From NCBI RefSeq assembly GCF_015160855.1, contig NZ_CP063373.1, forward strand, positions 4,030,001 to 4,094,000: DNA of 64,000 nt, read 5' to 3'. This DNA is from Streptomyces ferrugineus (GTDB lineage Bacteria; Actinomycetota; Actinomycetes; Streptomycetales; Streptomycetaceae). A program made the position numbers and the translations under genes. Of this stretch, positions 16,916 to 25,076 are shown piece after piece (within the stretch, counting starts at the first letter, position 1; every line of letters starts with the position of its first letter). The notes under the pieces were generated by a model, which was given only the letters and a program-made list of their open reading frames with translations, was not told the origin of the DNA and searched no databases.

Positions 16916-16939
16916 TGACCAGCGGCGAGGCAACAAGAA

Positions 16940-16968
16940 GACCGGCCCCGATGGTGCTGGGGCCGGTC
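16940..16968 (-). terminator. Intrinsic terminator for the leftward gene ending at 16989
   Basis: A perfect 10-bp stem (GACCGGCCCC / GGGGCCGGTC) with a 9-base loop. On the minus strand it is followed by TTCTTGTTG, so it reads as a terminator 20 bases after the stop of the gene at 16989. Confidence 0.8.
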
Positions 16969-16988
16969 AGTTTCGGGCGGGCGGTGCC

Positions 16989-17606
16989 TTACTGGCCGTG
17001 GCGCTTACGGGCCGCTGCCCGCTGCTTGTAGATCAGATCCCTGTGCACGCCGGCGTGCTCGGCGATCTGCTCGGGCTTCCAGCCGTAGGGCTCCTGCGAC
17101 AGTGCAAGCACCGCCTCCTGCATGTAGCGCACGGCGATCTCGCGGCGGGCCCGTGCCGCGTACACGATCGGGGCCGCCTTGAGGAGCTTCTCCTCGGCGT
17201 CGGCGACGCGCTTGATGCCCGCCTCCTCGGCGGCCTGGACGAGCTCGGCGTTCGTCCCGTTCGGCAGCGGGTGCCGCTTGTCGCCGAACATCAGTCGGGC
17301 GAGCGCGTGCCGATAGCCCATGTTCGTGAGTCCCGCGGTCCCTGACAGGCCGAGACGCTGCTCGTAGAACCAGAGGTGCGCGAGCGCCTCGTCTCGCTCG
17401 TCCAGGTGCAGAGCGAGCTCCGCGTCGGCCTGCTCGATGATGCGAGCGGCTTTCACGACCAGGGCGTCGGGGCGCGCCTTGGCGACCAGGTCCTCGGGCC
17501 GCTTGAGGCCGAGGTCCTCGAGGACCTTCTGTTCGGCGTCCTTGTCGATCTGGTCGTAGTTCGGGGCCTTGATGCGTGGGCCGTACGTGATCCCAGCCTT
17601 GGGCAT
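16989..17606 (-). CDS. Putative DNA-binding hypothetical protein
   Basis: A 205-residue protein from MPKAGITYGP (ATG 17606, with CGGAG upstream). The middle is alpha-helical and charged. The last 45 residues (EPYGWKPEQIAEHAGVHRD, then IYKQRAAARKRHGQ) look like a helix-turn-helix with a basic tail, so DNA binding is likely. It has its own upstream region with the TTGGTGTACT motif shared by three other leftward genes, and its own terminator, so it is a single-gene unit. Family not recognised. Confidence 0.6.
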   Translation of the reverse strand: MPKAGITYGPRIKAPNYDQIDKDAEQKVLEDLGLKRPEDLVAKARPDALVVKAARIIEQADAELALHLDERDEALAHLWFYEQRLGLSGTAGLTNMGYRHALARLMFGDKRHPLPNGTNAELVQAAEEAGIKRVADAEEKLLKAAPIVYAARARREIAVRYMQEAVLALSQEPYGWKPEQIAEHAGVHRDLIYKQRAAARKRHGQ

Positions 17607-17689
17607 GGTGGCTATTCTCCGTCCAACTGTGGCGCGGTCTTGCGCCGGCGCGCGGCGACTGGGGCAACCCCATGCCTCCACCACGGCGA

Positions 17690-17711
17690 GAACAGTACAC
17701 CAAGGTAAATG
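17690..17711 (-). promoter_or_regulatory. TTGGTGTACT motif, copy 1
   Basis: On the minus strand the site reads CATTTACCTTGGTGTACTGT then TC. It shares CTTGGTGTACTGTTC with the copies at 29381, 34038 and 36605. It lies about 85 bases before the start codon of the gene at 17606. TACTGT can serve as a -10 hexamer; the best -35 is CTGACA, 18 bases upstream. Unlike the other copies, no AGAGCA-loop hairpin follows. Confidence 0.55.
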
Positions 17712-17717
17712 GGCGTG

Positions 17718-17978
17718 TCAGGGACGCCGCGACTGCACGGGCACTGACCTGCAGCGGAGCGCGGCGAACGCGACGCCGCCCAGGACCAGGACGAGGCCGT
17801 ACCCGTCGCGCACGTACTCTTGCTCGGGAGCTGGGTTGCTCGGGGTGTCGGTGGTCGCGATCCGGCCGAAGCCGATGTTCGGGCCCTGCGGGATCCGTAC
17901 GGCCCACAGCCGGAACGGACCCAGGCGCAGGTACCGCGGCTCGCGCACGCGACGCTGCAGGATGATGCGGGGACTCAT
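17718..17978 (-). CDS. Small membrane-associated hypothetical protein
   Basis: An 86-residue protein starting MSPRIILQRRVREPRYLRLG. Near its end is one hydrophobic segment (YGLVLVLGGVAFAALRC) that could cross the membrane. The ATG overlaps the stop of the preceding gene (ATGA). It is the last of four coupled leftward genes that begin with the HNH nuclease. No family is recognised. Confidence 0.55.
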   Translation of the reverse strand: MSPRIILQRRVREPRYLRLGPFRLWAVRIPQGPNIGFGRIATTDTPSNPAPEQEYVRDGYGLVLVLGGVAFAALRCRSVPVQSRRP

Positions 17979-18559
17979 GACGTTGCGCCTGCCTCCCTGG
18001 CGCGCCGCTCGGCCTTGTTGCGCTTGTACTCGGCCCACTCCTTCCGCGGCATCAGGGTGAACGCCCCCATGGCCACGCGGCCGATGACCAGGTCGAGGCC
18101 GGCCTTCGGGCCGGCGCGGTCCTTGCCGTGCAGTACCCAGCCGATGCCGAGGATCGGCGCCGGGGCTGTGGGCGGCACCCGCCATACGCCGAGGATGAAC
18201 CGGCCGAAGTCGAGGAAGTGCGAGCGGCGGACGGACAGGAGGAGCTCGGCGACGAGGAACCCGGCGGCCGCGGACAGCGACCAGCACCGCCACAGAGTGA
18301 AGGTGATCACCGCATACGCGGCCCACTCGATGCTGCGGACGATCCTGTCCGCGGTCCAGAACGGCAGCCGGTAGCGGACGGTGCCGGGGAGCGTCTCGTA
18401 GTCGAAACGGTCGTCCCCGTCCCTCCACGACAGGTGCGCTCTGGACTTCTTCGAGTACGACGCCTGATGGGGGCCGTCGTGCTCGGCGAGGCGCTGGCAC
18501 TGCCACCGGTCCCCGATGTACCACTTCGGACGGGCCGGGCACTGACGACGTCGCTTCAT
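17975..18559 (-). CDS. Membrane protein of unknown function
   Basis: A 194-residue protein from MKRRRQCPARPKWYIGD. The N-terminus carries C and H residues (CQRLAEHDGPHQASY) that may bind metal. It is followed by hydrophobic stretches (IEWAAYAVITFTLWRCWSL, AAGFLVAELLLSV, RFILGVWRVPPTAPAPILGI) suggesting two or three membrane passes, and a basic C-terminal tail (EWAEYKRNKAERRAREAG). It overlaps the small genes on both sides by 4 bases. Confidence 0.6.
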   Translation of the reverse strand: MKRRRQCPARPKWYIGDRWQCQRLAEHDGPHQASYSKKSRAHLSWRDGDDRFDYETLPGTVRYRLPFWTADRIVRSIEWAAYAVITFTLWRCWSLSAAAGFLVAELLLSVRRSHFLDFGRFILGVWRVPPTAPAPILGIGWVLHGKDRAGPKAGLDLVIGRVAMGAFTLMPRKEWAEYKRNKAERRAREAGATS

Positions 18560-18681
18560 CGCCGCACCCACGAGAACAGGAAGTCGAGCAGGCCATCGAG
18601 GAGCCCCTCGAAGTGGGTGGCGATCCATCCCGGCCCGGATCCCGTCGACGCGCGGCCGCGGCTGCGGCGTTGGCGCTTCAT
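18556..18681 (-). CDS. 41-residue protein between the HNH and membrane genes
   Basis: A short frame MKRQRRSRGRASTG... ending in GLLDGLLDFLFSWVRR: a basic N-terminus and an amphipathic or membrane-associating end. The ATG overlaps the HNH gene's stop and its own stop overlaps the next ATG, so translational coupling argues that it is real. Function unknown. Confidence 0.5.
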   Translation of the reverse strand: MKRQRRSRGRASTGSGPGWIATHFEGLLDGLLDFLFSWVRR

Positions 18682-19034
18682 CGGGCGGCCGCCACGGTCG
18701 TGGAGCGAACGCCGTCCGGGGTGAGCTGGTACTCGCGGCCGTCCGCGTACATCACCAGCACCTCGCTTGGGAGCTGCGGCCGGCGCACCTTCCACCCGGC
18801 CTCGTACGACTCCCGCGGGTTGTCCTCGAACCAGCCGTTGCAGACGGTGCAGACGAGCAGCAGGTTGTGCGCCTGGTTGATCCACTCCTCCCGTGCGCCG
18901 CCCATGCCGCGGTTCACACGGTGGTGAATCGTCAGGTCCTCCCGCTTCCCGCAGCGCACGCACACGCCGCCGTCGCGGTCGTAGACAATCGCCTTCACCA
19001 CGTCGGTCGGGCCGGTTCGCCGTCGTGCCTTCAC
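18678..19034 (-). CDS. HNH endonuclease
   Basis: A 118-residue protein. The HNH/zinc core is clear: CVRCGKREDL (first Cys pair), IHHRVNRGMGG (catalytic HH), WINQAHNLLLVC (the N position) and CTVCNGW (second Cys pair). It nicks or cuts DNA with a single metal ion. In phages a free-standing HNH protein near the terminase is often needed for cos cleavage and packaging; here it lies 3 kb upstream of the terminase gene on the same strand. The GTG at 19034 is preceded by GAGGAG. It leads a coupled four-gene set. Confidence 0.85.
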   Translation of the reverse strand: MKARRRTGPTDVVKAIVYDRDGGVCVRCGKREDLTIHHRVNRGMGGAREEWINQAHNLLLVCTVCNGWFEDNPRESYEAGWKVRRPQLPSEVLVMYADGREYQLTPDGVRSTTVAAAR

Positions 19035-19135
19035 AGCACTGGTCTCCTCGCCTGCCCCGGGCGCCGGGCCGCAATGGTCACGGCCCTGGTGGGCGCGCCC
19101 GGGGCGAGGCGGGGAGAGTGAACGGCGGCCGCGGC

Positions 19136-19615
19136 TTACGTCGCGTCGACCGGCTGCGCCTCCCACAAGGTGCGCGCCACGTTCTCCGTGCCCTGCGCCG
19201 TGCGGGGGCGACTTGCGCAGTTCCATCCGGGCCGTGGACGTCGTTGCGCAACCACCGTCCAGCCGGCTGCGCGCAGGCTCGCGCCGGTCTCGCCTTCCTG
19301 CGTGTACGTGATCAAGCGGGTGTACCCGAGCGCCTTCGCGGCTCGCCACGCCGCTCCGTACAGCAAGCTGTTGGCGTTGCGTACGCCGTCCGTCGCGGTC
19401 CGAGTGACCTCGAGTGTCTGGCCGTCGTCGAAGTGCCGGGCCACGGGGCGTCCCACCATGGCCACGGCACGCAGGATCCCGTCCTGATCCGCAGCCCCGA
19501 CGGCGAACACGGCCCCAGGGGGCGGTCTGTGGTGCCGGTGCCACGTGGCGACGAACTCCTTGGCGTCCTTTTGCCGGACCGGCACCAGATGCAGCCGCGT
19601 CTCCTCCTCCCTCAT
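19136..19615 (-). CDS. XF1762-like phage protein (GNAT-type fold)
   Basis: A 159-residue protein. It has the blocks HLVPVRQKDAKEFVATWHRH, FAVGAADQDGILRAVAMVG, LEVTRTATDGVRNANSLLYG and RLITYTQEGETGASLRAAGW. These match a small family found on phages and mobile elements and named after Xylella XF1762, which resembles N-acetyltransferases. The substrate is unknown. The ATG at 19615 overlaps the stop of the upstream gene, so the two are coupled. Confidence 0.7.
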   Translation of the reverse strand: MREEETRLHLVPVRQKDAKEFVATWHRHHRPPPGAVFAVGAADQDGILRAVAMVGRPVARHFDDGQTLEVTRTATDGVRNANSLLYGAAWRAAKALGYTRLITYTQEGETGASLRAAGWTVVAQRRPRPGWNCASRPRTAQGTENVARTLWEAQPVDAT

Positions 19616-19980
19616 CGCCGCGGCTCGGTTCTGCCCAGGGCGCTGGGTGCTGGCTCCAGGAGACGGTGCAACTGCGCCCAGGTGGTCACGCCCAGGACGT
19701 CCTCGGCGAAGCCGGCCAGGGTGTCGGCCCACAGTGCGTACGGCGTGCCGTGCCGGAGGTACGACAGGACCAGAAGGTCACACAGGACGTCGTCGTCGAG
19801 AATCGCGAGGGTGGCACGCCGGTCGGCGGCGGAGGCCGCGGTCAGGTGCTCGAGCAGATCCAGGCGGGCGAGCCAATCGGGTACGGATGACGTGGCTTTG
19901 CACAGGCCGGAGTCGACGATGTTCCGGGCGCGGGCCGCGAGGCCGGCGATCCGGGTGCGGGGTGCGGCGGTCGCGAACAT
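19612..19980 (-). CDS. Helical hypothetical protein
   Basis: A 122-residue all-helical protein (LDLLEHLTAASAADRRATLA, LDDDVLCDLLVLSYLRHG, YALWADTLAGFAEDVLGV). No catalytic motif is seen. It is the first gene of the unit that continues with the XF1762-like gene, and lies just downstream of a cluster of GAGGTGACG boxes that probably controls it. Confidence 0.55.
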   Translation of the reverse strand: MFATAAPRTRIAGLAARARNIVDSGLCKATSSVPDWLARLDLLEHLTAASAADRRATLAILDDDVLCDLLVLSYLRHGTPYALWADTLAGFAEDVLGVTTWAQLHRLLEPAPSALGRTEPRR

Positions 19981-20022
19981 GGCCGCGGACCGTAGGCACG
20001 GGCCCGCCTACCGTCGCGCTGT

Positions 20023-20129
20023 GAGGTGTCGTGACGTGAAACAGCAGATCAGGCCGCGTCATGTCACCTCGTCGAGAGGCGACGGCAGGTGAGGTGACGC
20101 GATACGGATCCGGGGCATCACGTCACCTC
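20023..20129. promoter_or_regulatory. Cluster of four GAGGTGACG boxes
   Basis: Four copies of a GAGGTG(A/T)CG box lie in the 162-base gap between leftward genes: forward at 20023-20031, reverse at about 20063-20073, forward at 20091-20099 and reverse at 20121-20129. The middle two form an inverted repeat. Position upstream of the gene starting at 19980 fits an operator for a repressor or activator of that unit. Confidence 0.55.
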
Positions 20130-20142
20130 TCCTCCTGCCGGC

Positions 20143-20616
20143 TCAGTCCTCGCGGTGCTCGGCGAGCGCCCGCTCGAGGGCGTCGAGGATCGTCACGATG
20201 TCGTCGATCTTCACGTAGGCGATCCCGAAGGTGACGGTGCCGTCGTCGTGGACGTCGAATGCGTACTCGGAGTACGTCTGCTCGTCCTCGTAGTGGTAGC
20301 TGCCGGGCTCCGCCTCAGCGAACCCGCCGGGGCCCTCGTCGAACCAGTTGGCGCCCCACGTCTCCTTCATGGCCTGGCCGACCGCGGCCTTGGGGACGTG
20401 TTCGAACTCGATCGTGGCGCGCCCGTGGTCATCGAGGCACACCTTCCCCTCGCCCTCACCGGGCTTCTTCCAGCGCAGGGTGGGGCCGAAGCACTGGCAT
20501 TTCTCGGCGGGGGTGAGGGCGGGGAACGCCGTGGTGAATGCTTCCTGCGCGGCGAACTGCTGGTCGTCCCAGCTCATGCGCCAGTCGTGGATTGCTCGGA
20601 TGACGTGCGGTTGCAC
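20143..20616 (-). CDS. Hypothetical acidic protein
   Basis: A 157-residue protein beginning with GTG (VQPHVIRAIHDWRM), preceded by AAAGGAG at 6 bases. It is acidic, with strands in the second half (ATIEFEHVP, YHYEDEQTYSEYAFDVHDDG, VTFGIAYVKIDDI) and a C-terminal helix. A CQCFG element is the only Cys feature. No family is recognised. It is upstream of the GAGGTGACG cluster and probably forms its own transcript. Confidence 0.55.
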   Translation of the reverse strand: MQPHVIRAIHDWRMSWDDQQFAAQEAFTTAFPALTPAEKCQCFGPTLRWKKPGEGEGKVCLDDHGRATIEFEHVPKAAVGQAMKETWGANWFDEGPGGFAEAEPGSYHYEDEQTYSEYAFDVHDDGTVTFGIAYVKIDDIVTILDALERALAEHRED

Positions 20617-21117
20617 GCTGCTCCTTTCCGCCCTGCGGCGCGGGGCCGCCTGGGCGGCGGCCGCGGGACGCGTCGCGAGCGGGCGCACCCTGCACACCGC
20701 GGAAGCCTTGCGTCCGCTTCGGGGTTACTGGCCGGTCGCGCGTGACGAGTGTCGGCTGCACGCTCGAGGTGTGGACTGGCCCGTCTCTGTTGCTCTCGTT
20801 CAGTCCGTGCAGACGCTGCCGGTGGGCTTTGATCTCCACTACGAACCCAAGTTATGGACAGGGTTTGTTCCTTGTCCGTTGTCCACGGCTGAAACGAGTC
20901 GGGCCCTCCGGCAGAAGCCCCGACCCCGTGCCGGCGTCAGTTCTGGCAACCGCACCCTGATGCGGTCCTGGCCTCGGCCATGGTGATCGCGGGGGCGACT
21001 GAAGTCTCAGCCGGACGTACAGAAGGCGTCGACGCCGCAGCAGGCGTCTCGCCCTCCGTTCCGCGGCGGCCCGCACGGTCGGATTCGGCAGCTTTGAGGC
21101 CGCCGGCGCGAAAGAGC
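20617..21117. other. Gap of about 500 bases without a convincing gene
   Basis: Several overlapping frames cross this interval on both strands, but none has a ribosome site plus recognisable sequence. It should contain the promoter of the leftward gene at 20616. An AT-leaning patch around 20845-20885 (AAGTTATGGACAGGG) is the only compositional break; no terminator was seen. Confidence 0.4.
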
Positions 21118-21462
21118 TCATCTCGACCGGGGCTGGTGGGACTTCAGCCGCCCGAGCAGCGCCAGCCCGGCCACTCCCGCACCGACGGACCAGAGCCCGG
21201 CAACGACGCGCCGGTGCTGCTGTCGCTGGAAGTCTCGTTGTTGCGCGTACGTACGGATCCCGGAGCCGTGACCGGGGGAGCACCTGTCGCCCGGGACCAT
21301 CGGCTGCCCATGCTCTTCCTGGTCCGGTCCCATGTTGTGGCCCATGCACGTCACCTCGTCCACCAGGCCCTGGTTCTGCACTCCTTCGAGGGCCTGGTAC
21401 AGCCCCCACAATCCCAGCGTCAGACAGGCGAACACCAGGACGCCACGTATCGTCACACGCAC
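21118..21462 (-). CDS. Small two-pass membrane protein
   Basis: A 114-residue protein: N-terminal membrane segment (IRGVLVFACLTLGLWGLY), an extracellular-type loop with conserved-looking QGLVDEVTCMG and PGDRCSPGHGSG, two Cys that could pair, then a second membrane segment (VVAGLWSVGAGVAGLALLG). Streptomyces genomes carry many such proteins of unknown role. It lies 54 bases beyond the GntR gene on the same strand and may belong to that operon. Confidence 0.65.
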   Translation of the reverse strand: MRVTIRGVLVFACLTLGLWGLYQALEGVQNQGLVDEVTCMGHNMGPDQEEHGQPMVPGDRCSPGHGSGIRTYAQQRDFQRQQHRRVVAGLWSVGAGVAGLALLGRLKSHQPRSR

Positions 21463-21516
21463 ACTCCACTCCTCACGGACAGGCTGCCGCTGCGAGGTGA
21501 CATGCCGGACAGGGGG

Positions 21517-21891
21517 CTACTCCAGGGCCTTTTGGACGGCGGTCAGGATGGCTTCGGTGTCGGCGCCCAGAGCGCGGGCGGCTGTGGTGAAGTCTCGTGC
21601 AAGCGTGGCGAGTTGGTTCGGGTCGGGGTGGGCCGGTTCGGACGGGAGCGCCGCGACCCGGGTGCCTGCGCCACGGCGGGAACGGATCAGATCGGCGGCT
21701 TCCAGCTCGCGGTAGGCGCGGGCCACGGTGCCCGGTGCGAGGCCCAGATCGGCGGCAAGCTGGCGCACCGTCGGCAGTCGTTCGCCCTCGGTCAACTGGC
21801 CGGTGCGGATCAGGGCAGCGAGCTGGGCGCGGACCTGCTCGTACGGCGGTACCGCGCTGGTGGTGTCGACGCGGACAACCGGGCCGGTCAT
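21517..21891 (-). CDS. GntR-family regulator (YtrA type)
   Basis: A 124-residue protein. It has the winged-helix core PPYEQVRAQLAALIRTGQL, GERLPTVRQLAADLGLAPGT and VARAYRELEAADLIRSRRG, then a short helical dimerisation tail of about 45 residues. That length is typical of the YtrA subfamily, which controls linked membrane-protein operons and itself. Its ATG overlaps the stop of the membrane-protein gene, so the two are coupled. Two 24-bp inverted repeats upstream of that gene (22735 and 22775) are the expected operators. Confidence 0.85.
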   Translation of the reverse strand: MTGPVVRVDTTSAVPPYEQVRAQLAALIRTGQLTEGERLPTVRQLAADLGLAPGTVARAYRELEAADLIRSRRGAGTRVAALPSEPAHPDPNQLATLARDFTTAARALGADTEAILTAVQKALE

Positions 21892-22733
21892 CGTCGGGCC
21901 GCCCGGGGCGCCATCACGGTGAACAGGGACCACGCCAGAGTGACCAGCCCCAGCAGGCCCAGGGGGTAGATCACCAAGGCGGTCACGGTGCCCAGCGTCG
22001 CGGCGCAGCTCGTGTGCGTCAGCACGACGGCGATCATCAGGACTACGAGCAACAGCTGGCTCGAGACCAGGACACCCCAGGCTGCGGCGATCATCCAGCA
22101 GCGGTCGCGGCGCTGCTGGTCGTCGCCGGGGCGGTGGGCGATGCGACGCAGGGCCCAGGCGCAGGCGGCGGTTCCGACACCGAGAGAGACGGCGATCGGG
22201 ATGCCGTAGAAGAGGCCAGGCCAGGGGCCGAGGGGTTGGTCAGCGCCGTCGCAGCTCCAGGTGACGGCCCGGCCCGCCCGGCCCAGGACGTCGGGGGAGG
22301 CCGTGGCAGCGCCGATCACCAGCAGCACGACGAGAGATACCGCCTGGAGCAGAAGCAACGGGGTCGCACGGGGCGGCACGTGGTCTCGGACCCGACGCGG
22401 AGTGAGACCGGCGGTGCGTACCGCTTCCCGGGGACGGGGGGTGAGGGCGTCACCGAGCAGAACACCGCCCACCACGCACAGCCCGAAAGCGGTGATGGCC
22501 AACACGAGGGGCATGCCGTAGTCGTCGCCGAAATCGCTGGTGTCCATGCTGGCCAACAGCGGCGCGGCCACGGCGCCCACGGCCAGACCGGACCAACGAA
22601 CGTAGCGGTCCGCGCGGGAGCGGCGACAGGATTCGGGCAGGACGGTGTCGAGCACAGGGACCCCAGTCGAAGTCGAAGTGGTAATGGCTGCGCATTGCGC
22701 CCAGCAGAAGCGGACACCGAGTGCGGCAGCCAT
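21888..22733 (-). CDS. Multi-pass membrane protein under GntR control
   Basis: A 281-residue protein from ATG 22733 (MAAALGVRFCW), with about five or six hydrophobic segments, among them PLVLAITAFGLCVVGGVLLG, LLLLQAVSLVVLLVIGAATA, GIPIAVSLGVGTAACAWAL, LLLVVLMIAVVLT and LGLLGLVTLAWSLFTVM. No transporter signature is seen. It resembles the membrane protein encoded beside YtrA-type regulators, often DUF1648-like, though that domain is not clear here. It is the first gene of the operon, with the regulator second. Confidence 0.7.
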   Translation of the reverse strand: MAAALGVRFCWAQCAAITTSTSTGVPVLDTVLPESCRRSRADRYVRWSGLAVGAVAAPLLASMDTSDFGDDYGMPLVLAITAFGLCVVGGVLLGDALTPRPREAVRTAGLTPRRVRDHVPPRATPLLLLQAVSLVVLLVIGAATASPDVLGRAGRAVTWSCDGADQPLGPWPGLFYGIPIAVSLGVGTAACAWALRRIAHRPGDDQQRRDRCWMIAAAWGVLVSSQLLLVVLMIAVVLTHTSCAATLGTVTALVIYPLGLLGLVTLAWSLFTVMAPRAARR

Positions 22734-22734
22734 G

Positions 22735-22798
22735 CTTGTATCAAGCAGTGAGTACAAGATGGCGCGGACAGGACCTTGTGTCAAATGCTCGATACAAG
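22735..22798 (-). promoter_or_regulatory. Promoter with two YtrA-type operators
   Basis: Two 24-bp inverted repeats, CTTGTA-N12-TACAAG (22735-22758) and CTTGTG-N12-TACAAG (22775-22798), lie 40 bases apart just before the membrane-protein start. On the minus strand a perfect -35 TTGACA falls inside the distal site; 17 bases on is CATCTT as a -10, placing the proximal site over the transcription start. GntR binding would block the promoter. Confidence 0.75.
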
Positions 22799-23014
22799 TT
22801 GAGTGAGTGGCCGTTCCCCGCGCATTCGAACACCCCCTGGAGCACTTACACCCACCCTGGCCCTGGGGTGAGCCGCCACGGCCGATCGATACCGGCCGAT
22901 CGTGGCCACACTGCGTCCGTCCCTGGTGCCGACCACCACCTGTCCAATGCCAAACGACGTCACTTCCCACTGCCACGCTGGGCGATAGCCCGTGGACAGC
23001 TCAACAGCGCATAA

Positions 23015-23812
23015 ATCAAGTTCGACGGTCACCGGCTCGTCATGTGGCGGACCGAGGACACCGTGCGCCTGCAGACCCGGTCCGGCCGGGACGCCACGGC
23101 CGTCTGGATGGATCTTGCGCTTGCAGGCATGCAGCTCCCTGCCGGGGTCGTCCTGGATGGGGAGGCGATCGTCTACATTGCGGGCCGGATCGACTTCGGG
23201 GCCGCGCAGTCACGCGCCAACTCGACCCCGGCACGGGCTCGCGTCCTGGCTGAGCGACACCCTGGCCACTACTTCGTTTTCGACGTCCTACGCCACCCTG
23301 CCCATGGAGACACTCGCGGCTGGTCGTACGTACGGCGCAGGGCGCTCCTCGAGCATCTTCTTGAGGAGTACGGCATGGGCCCGCCGATCCAGGCCGTGCC
23401 GACGACGACGGATGTTGAGCTGGCCCGCGCCTGGTGCGAGGCGCTGCAGCCGCAGGGCGTGGAGGGCCTCGTCATCAAGGTCGGGGCGAGCACATACCGG
23501 GGCGGGTCCCGTCAGTGGCGCAAGGTCCGCCACGCGGAGACCGTGGACGCGAAGGTCGTCGGCCACACGGGGCCGGCCTCGCGGCCGCGGGCCCTGGCCG
23601 TGCGTCTCCCGGACGGGCGTATCGCGCTCTCGCAGGCATTGAAGGCGGCGCCGTCCGCGCAGATGGCGCCGTTCCTCGAGGGCGCGGGCCCGGGGCGGCA
23701 GGCGCGTACCGGCGGGGGTGATCGGTACCGCGCGGTCGACGTCGACGCGGTCGTGGAGGTTCTGGCGGGTACGACCAGACACGCGGTCGTGACTGTGACC
23801 CGCGTGCGGTAG
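23015..23812 (+). pseudogene. ATP-dependent DNA ligase truncated at motif I
   Basis: The frame opens with I-K-F-D-G-H-R: the KxDGxR motif with the adenylated Lys, directly preceded by an in-frame TAA (23012-23014). The next ATG is at 23042, after the motif. Later ligase blocks are intact: LDGEAIVY (motif III region), GHYFVFDVLR, VEGLVIKVG (motif IV), and RQWRKVRH (motif V). The final part is an OB-fold-like tail. Everything before the nucleophile is missing, so the protein starting at 23042 could not adenylate itself. Ligases of this small type occur in Streptomyces and its phages. Confidence 0.8.
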
Positions 23813-24439
23813 CCCGGGGTGCTGCAGGCGTGCCATGGTGTAAACGACTGCCTGGCAGTCTTTCGGCTCGGGGCCCCTTCTGGCCCTCAATTCCGTCGGG
23901 GACCCGTCGCCTCTCATCGGGCCGTCAGCATCCTGGTGCTAGGACCAGGGGCTGGCGGCTTGGTGCAGTTGTATCGCCGCCTCAATCACGCGCAGCGTCC
24001 AGTAGGTGGCCGTCATGACGGCCCCTGTGATGACGCAGGCCACTCGGACCCGACGCCACCATGGGCGCTGCTCGTCGTTGCGGTGGTTCTCGGTCCGCAC
24101 CATGCGGTACCTCCCAACTGCCTGACGGGGGTCAGGCGACCCGGCCCTCGAACTCTCGGGACCCGGGTGTCCGAGAGGGCGTTGCCCGGATGGGGGTATC
24201 GCTGACGTCTATTGCAGCACTACATGTGGGGATTGGCTCATACGTGCCGCCGTGACGGGCGGTGCTCAACGCTCGGCGGCATCACGAAACGTATCTGAAC
24301 GGCTAGTTAGTACTAAAACAGGCAGCAGAGGCGCCTGACCTGCGCATTCTCGTGCGGGTGGAACTGTTTAACCCCGGGTCATGACGCAAAGTAATCGATG
24401 TGTCGTGCGTCACGTTCCGCTTGACGGTCTCCTGGTGCA
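23813..24439. other. Non-coding gap with short inverted repeats
   Basis: No supported gene in 627 bases. Visible structure: a perfect palindrome TTAGTACTAA near 24307, and TGACGCA (24382) with TGCGTCA (24406) forming an interrupted inverted repeat. Both sit downstream of the leftward gene ending at 24440 and could be protein-binding sites. The sequence is AT-richer from 24280 to 24420. Confidence 0.45.
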
Positions 24440-24994
24440 TCACTTTGATGCCCCCTCACGAGCGGCGGCCCGCGCCGCATCCATGGCCTCGGCGAACTTG
24501 GCGTCGCGGTGGCGCCGCTGGTAGACGGCGGCGGCGGTGACGCCTACGGTGGCCGCGGCCGCCAGAACGGTCGTGCCTGGCTTGCTCAGGGCATCGAGGA
24601 AGCGGGCCACTCGTTCGGGGGTGAGGCGCATCTGCCGTGTGTACCCGTACGGCGCGGCCGCCGAGCTCACCGCGTCGCAGGCCATCGCGAACGCCGGGTC
24701 GCTCCTCCAGCCGCTGGTGCTGGAGACGCCGAGGATCAGCTCTGCCCGGCTCGGGGCGACACCGAGGGCCAGGAGCCGCAGGAAGTCAGCGCGTCCTGTC
24801 CGACCCGCTTCCTCGGGACCGTCGGGGTCACGGCCGGCGAGGGCGATCGTCAGTCGCGCATCGGTACGCGCGCTGGCCCACACGGCGGGCAAGTCGAGGC
24901 CAAGGTCTACGACCGCGGTGTCCAGGGCCTGGCCATGCCGGAGGGCGGTGATCAGCCGTTCTGCCTGGCGGGCGGTGAGCTGGTCGGTGGTCAT
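24440..24994 (-). CDS. HTH protein, terminase-small-subunit-like
   Basis: A 184-residue protein with two helix-turn-helix-like units. The first is AERLITALRHGQALDTAVVD then LGLDLPAVWASAR. The second is LSKPGTTVLAAAATVGVTAA then AVYQRRHRDAKFAEAMDAA. The second, with its VGVTAAAVYQRRHRD recognition segment, resembles the DNA-binding part of phage small terminase subunits. It would bind the packaging site and hand DNA to the large subunit. It lies 9 kb from the large-subunit gene, so a general regulator role is an alternative. Confidence 0.55.
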   Translation of the reverse strand: MTTDQLTARQAERLITALRHGQALDTAVVDLGLDLPAVWASARTDARLTIALAGRDPDGPEEAGRTGRADFLRLLALGVAPSRAELILGVSSTSGWRSDPAFAMACDAVSSAAAPYGYTRQMRLTPERVARFLDALSKPGTTVLAAAATVGVTAAAVYQRRHRDAKFAEAMDAARAAAREGASK

Positions 24995-25076
24995 GCTTCC
25001 GCACCATAGAGCGGCCGCGGAACGCGCTGTGCCCCGGCCGAGGAGTCGTCCGGCCGGGGCACAGCACGTGGTGGGG

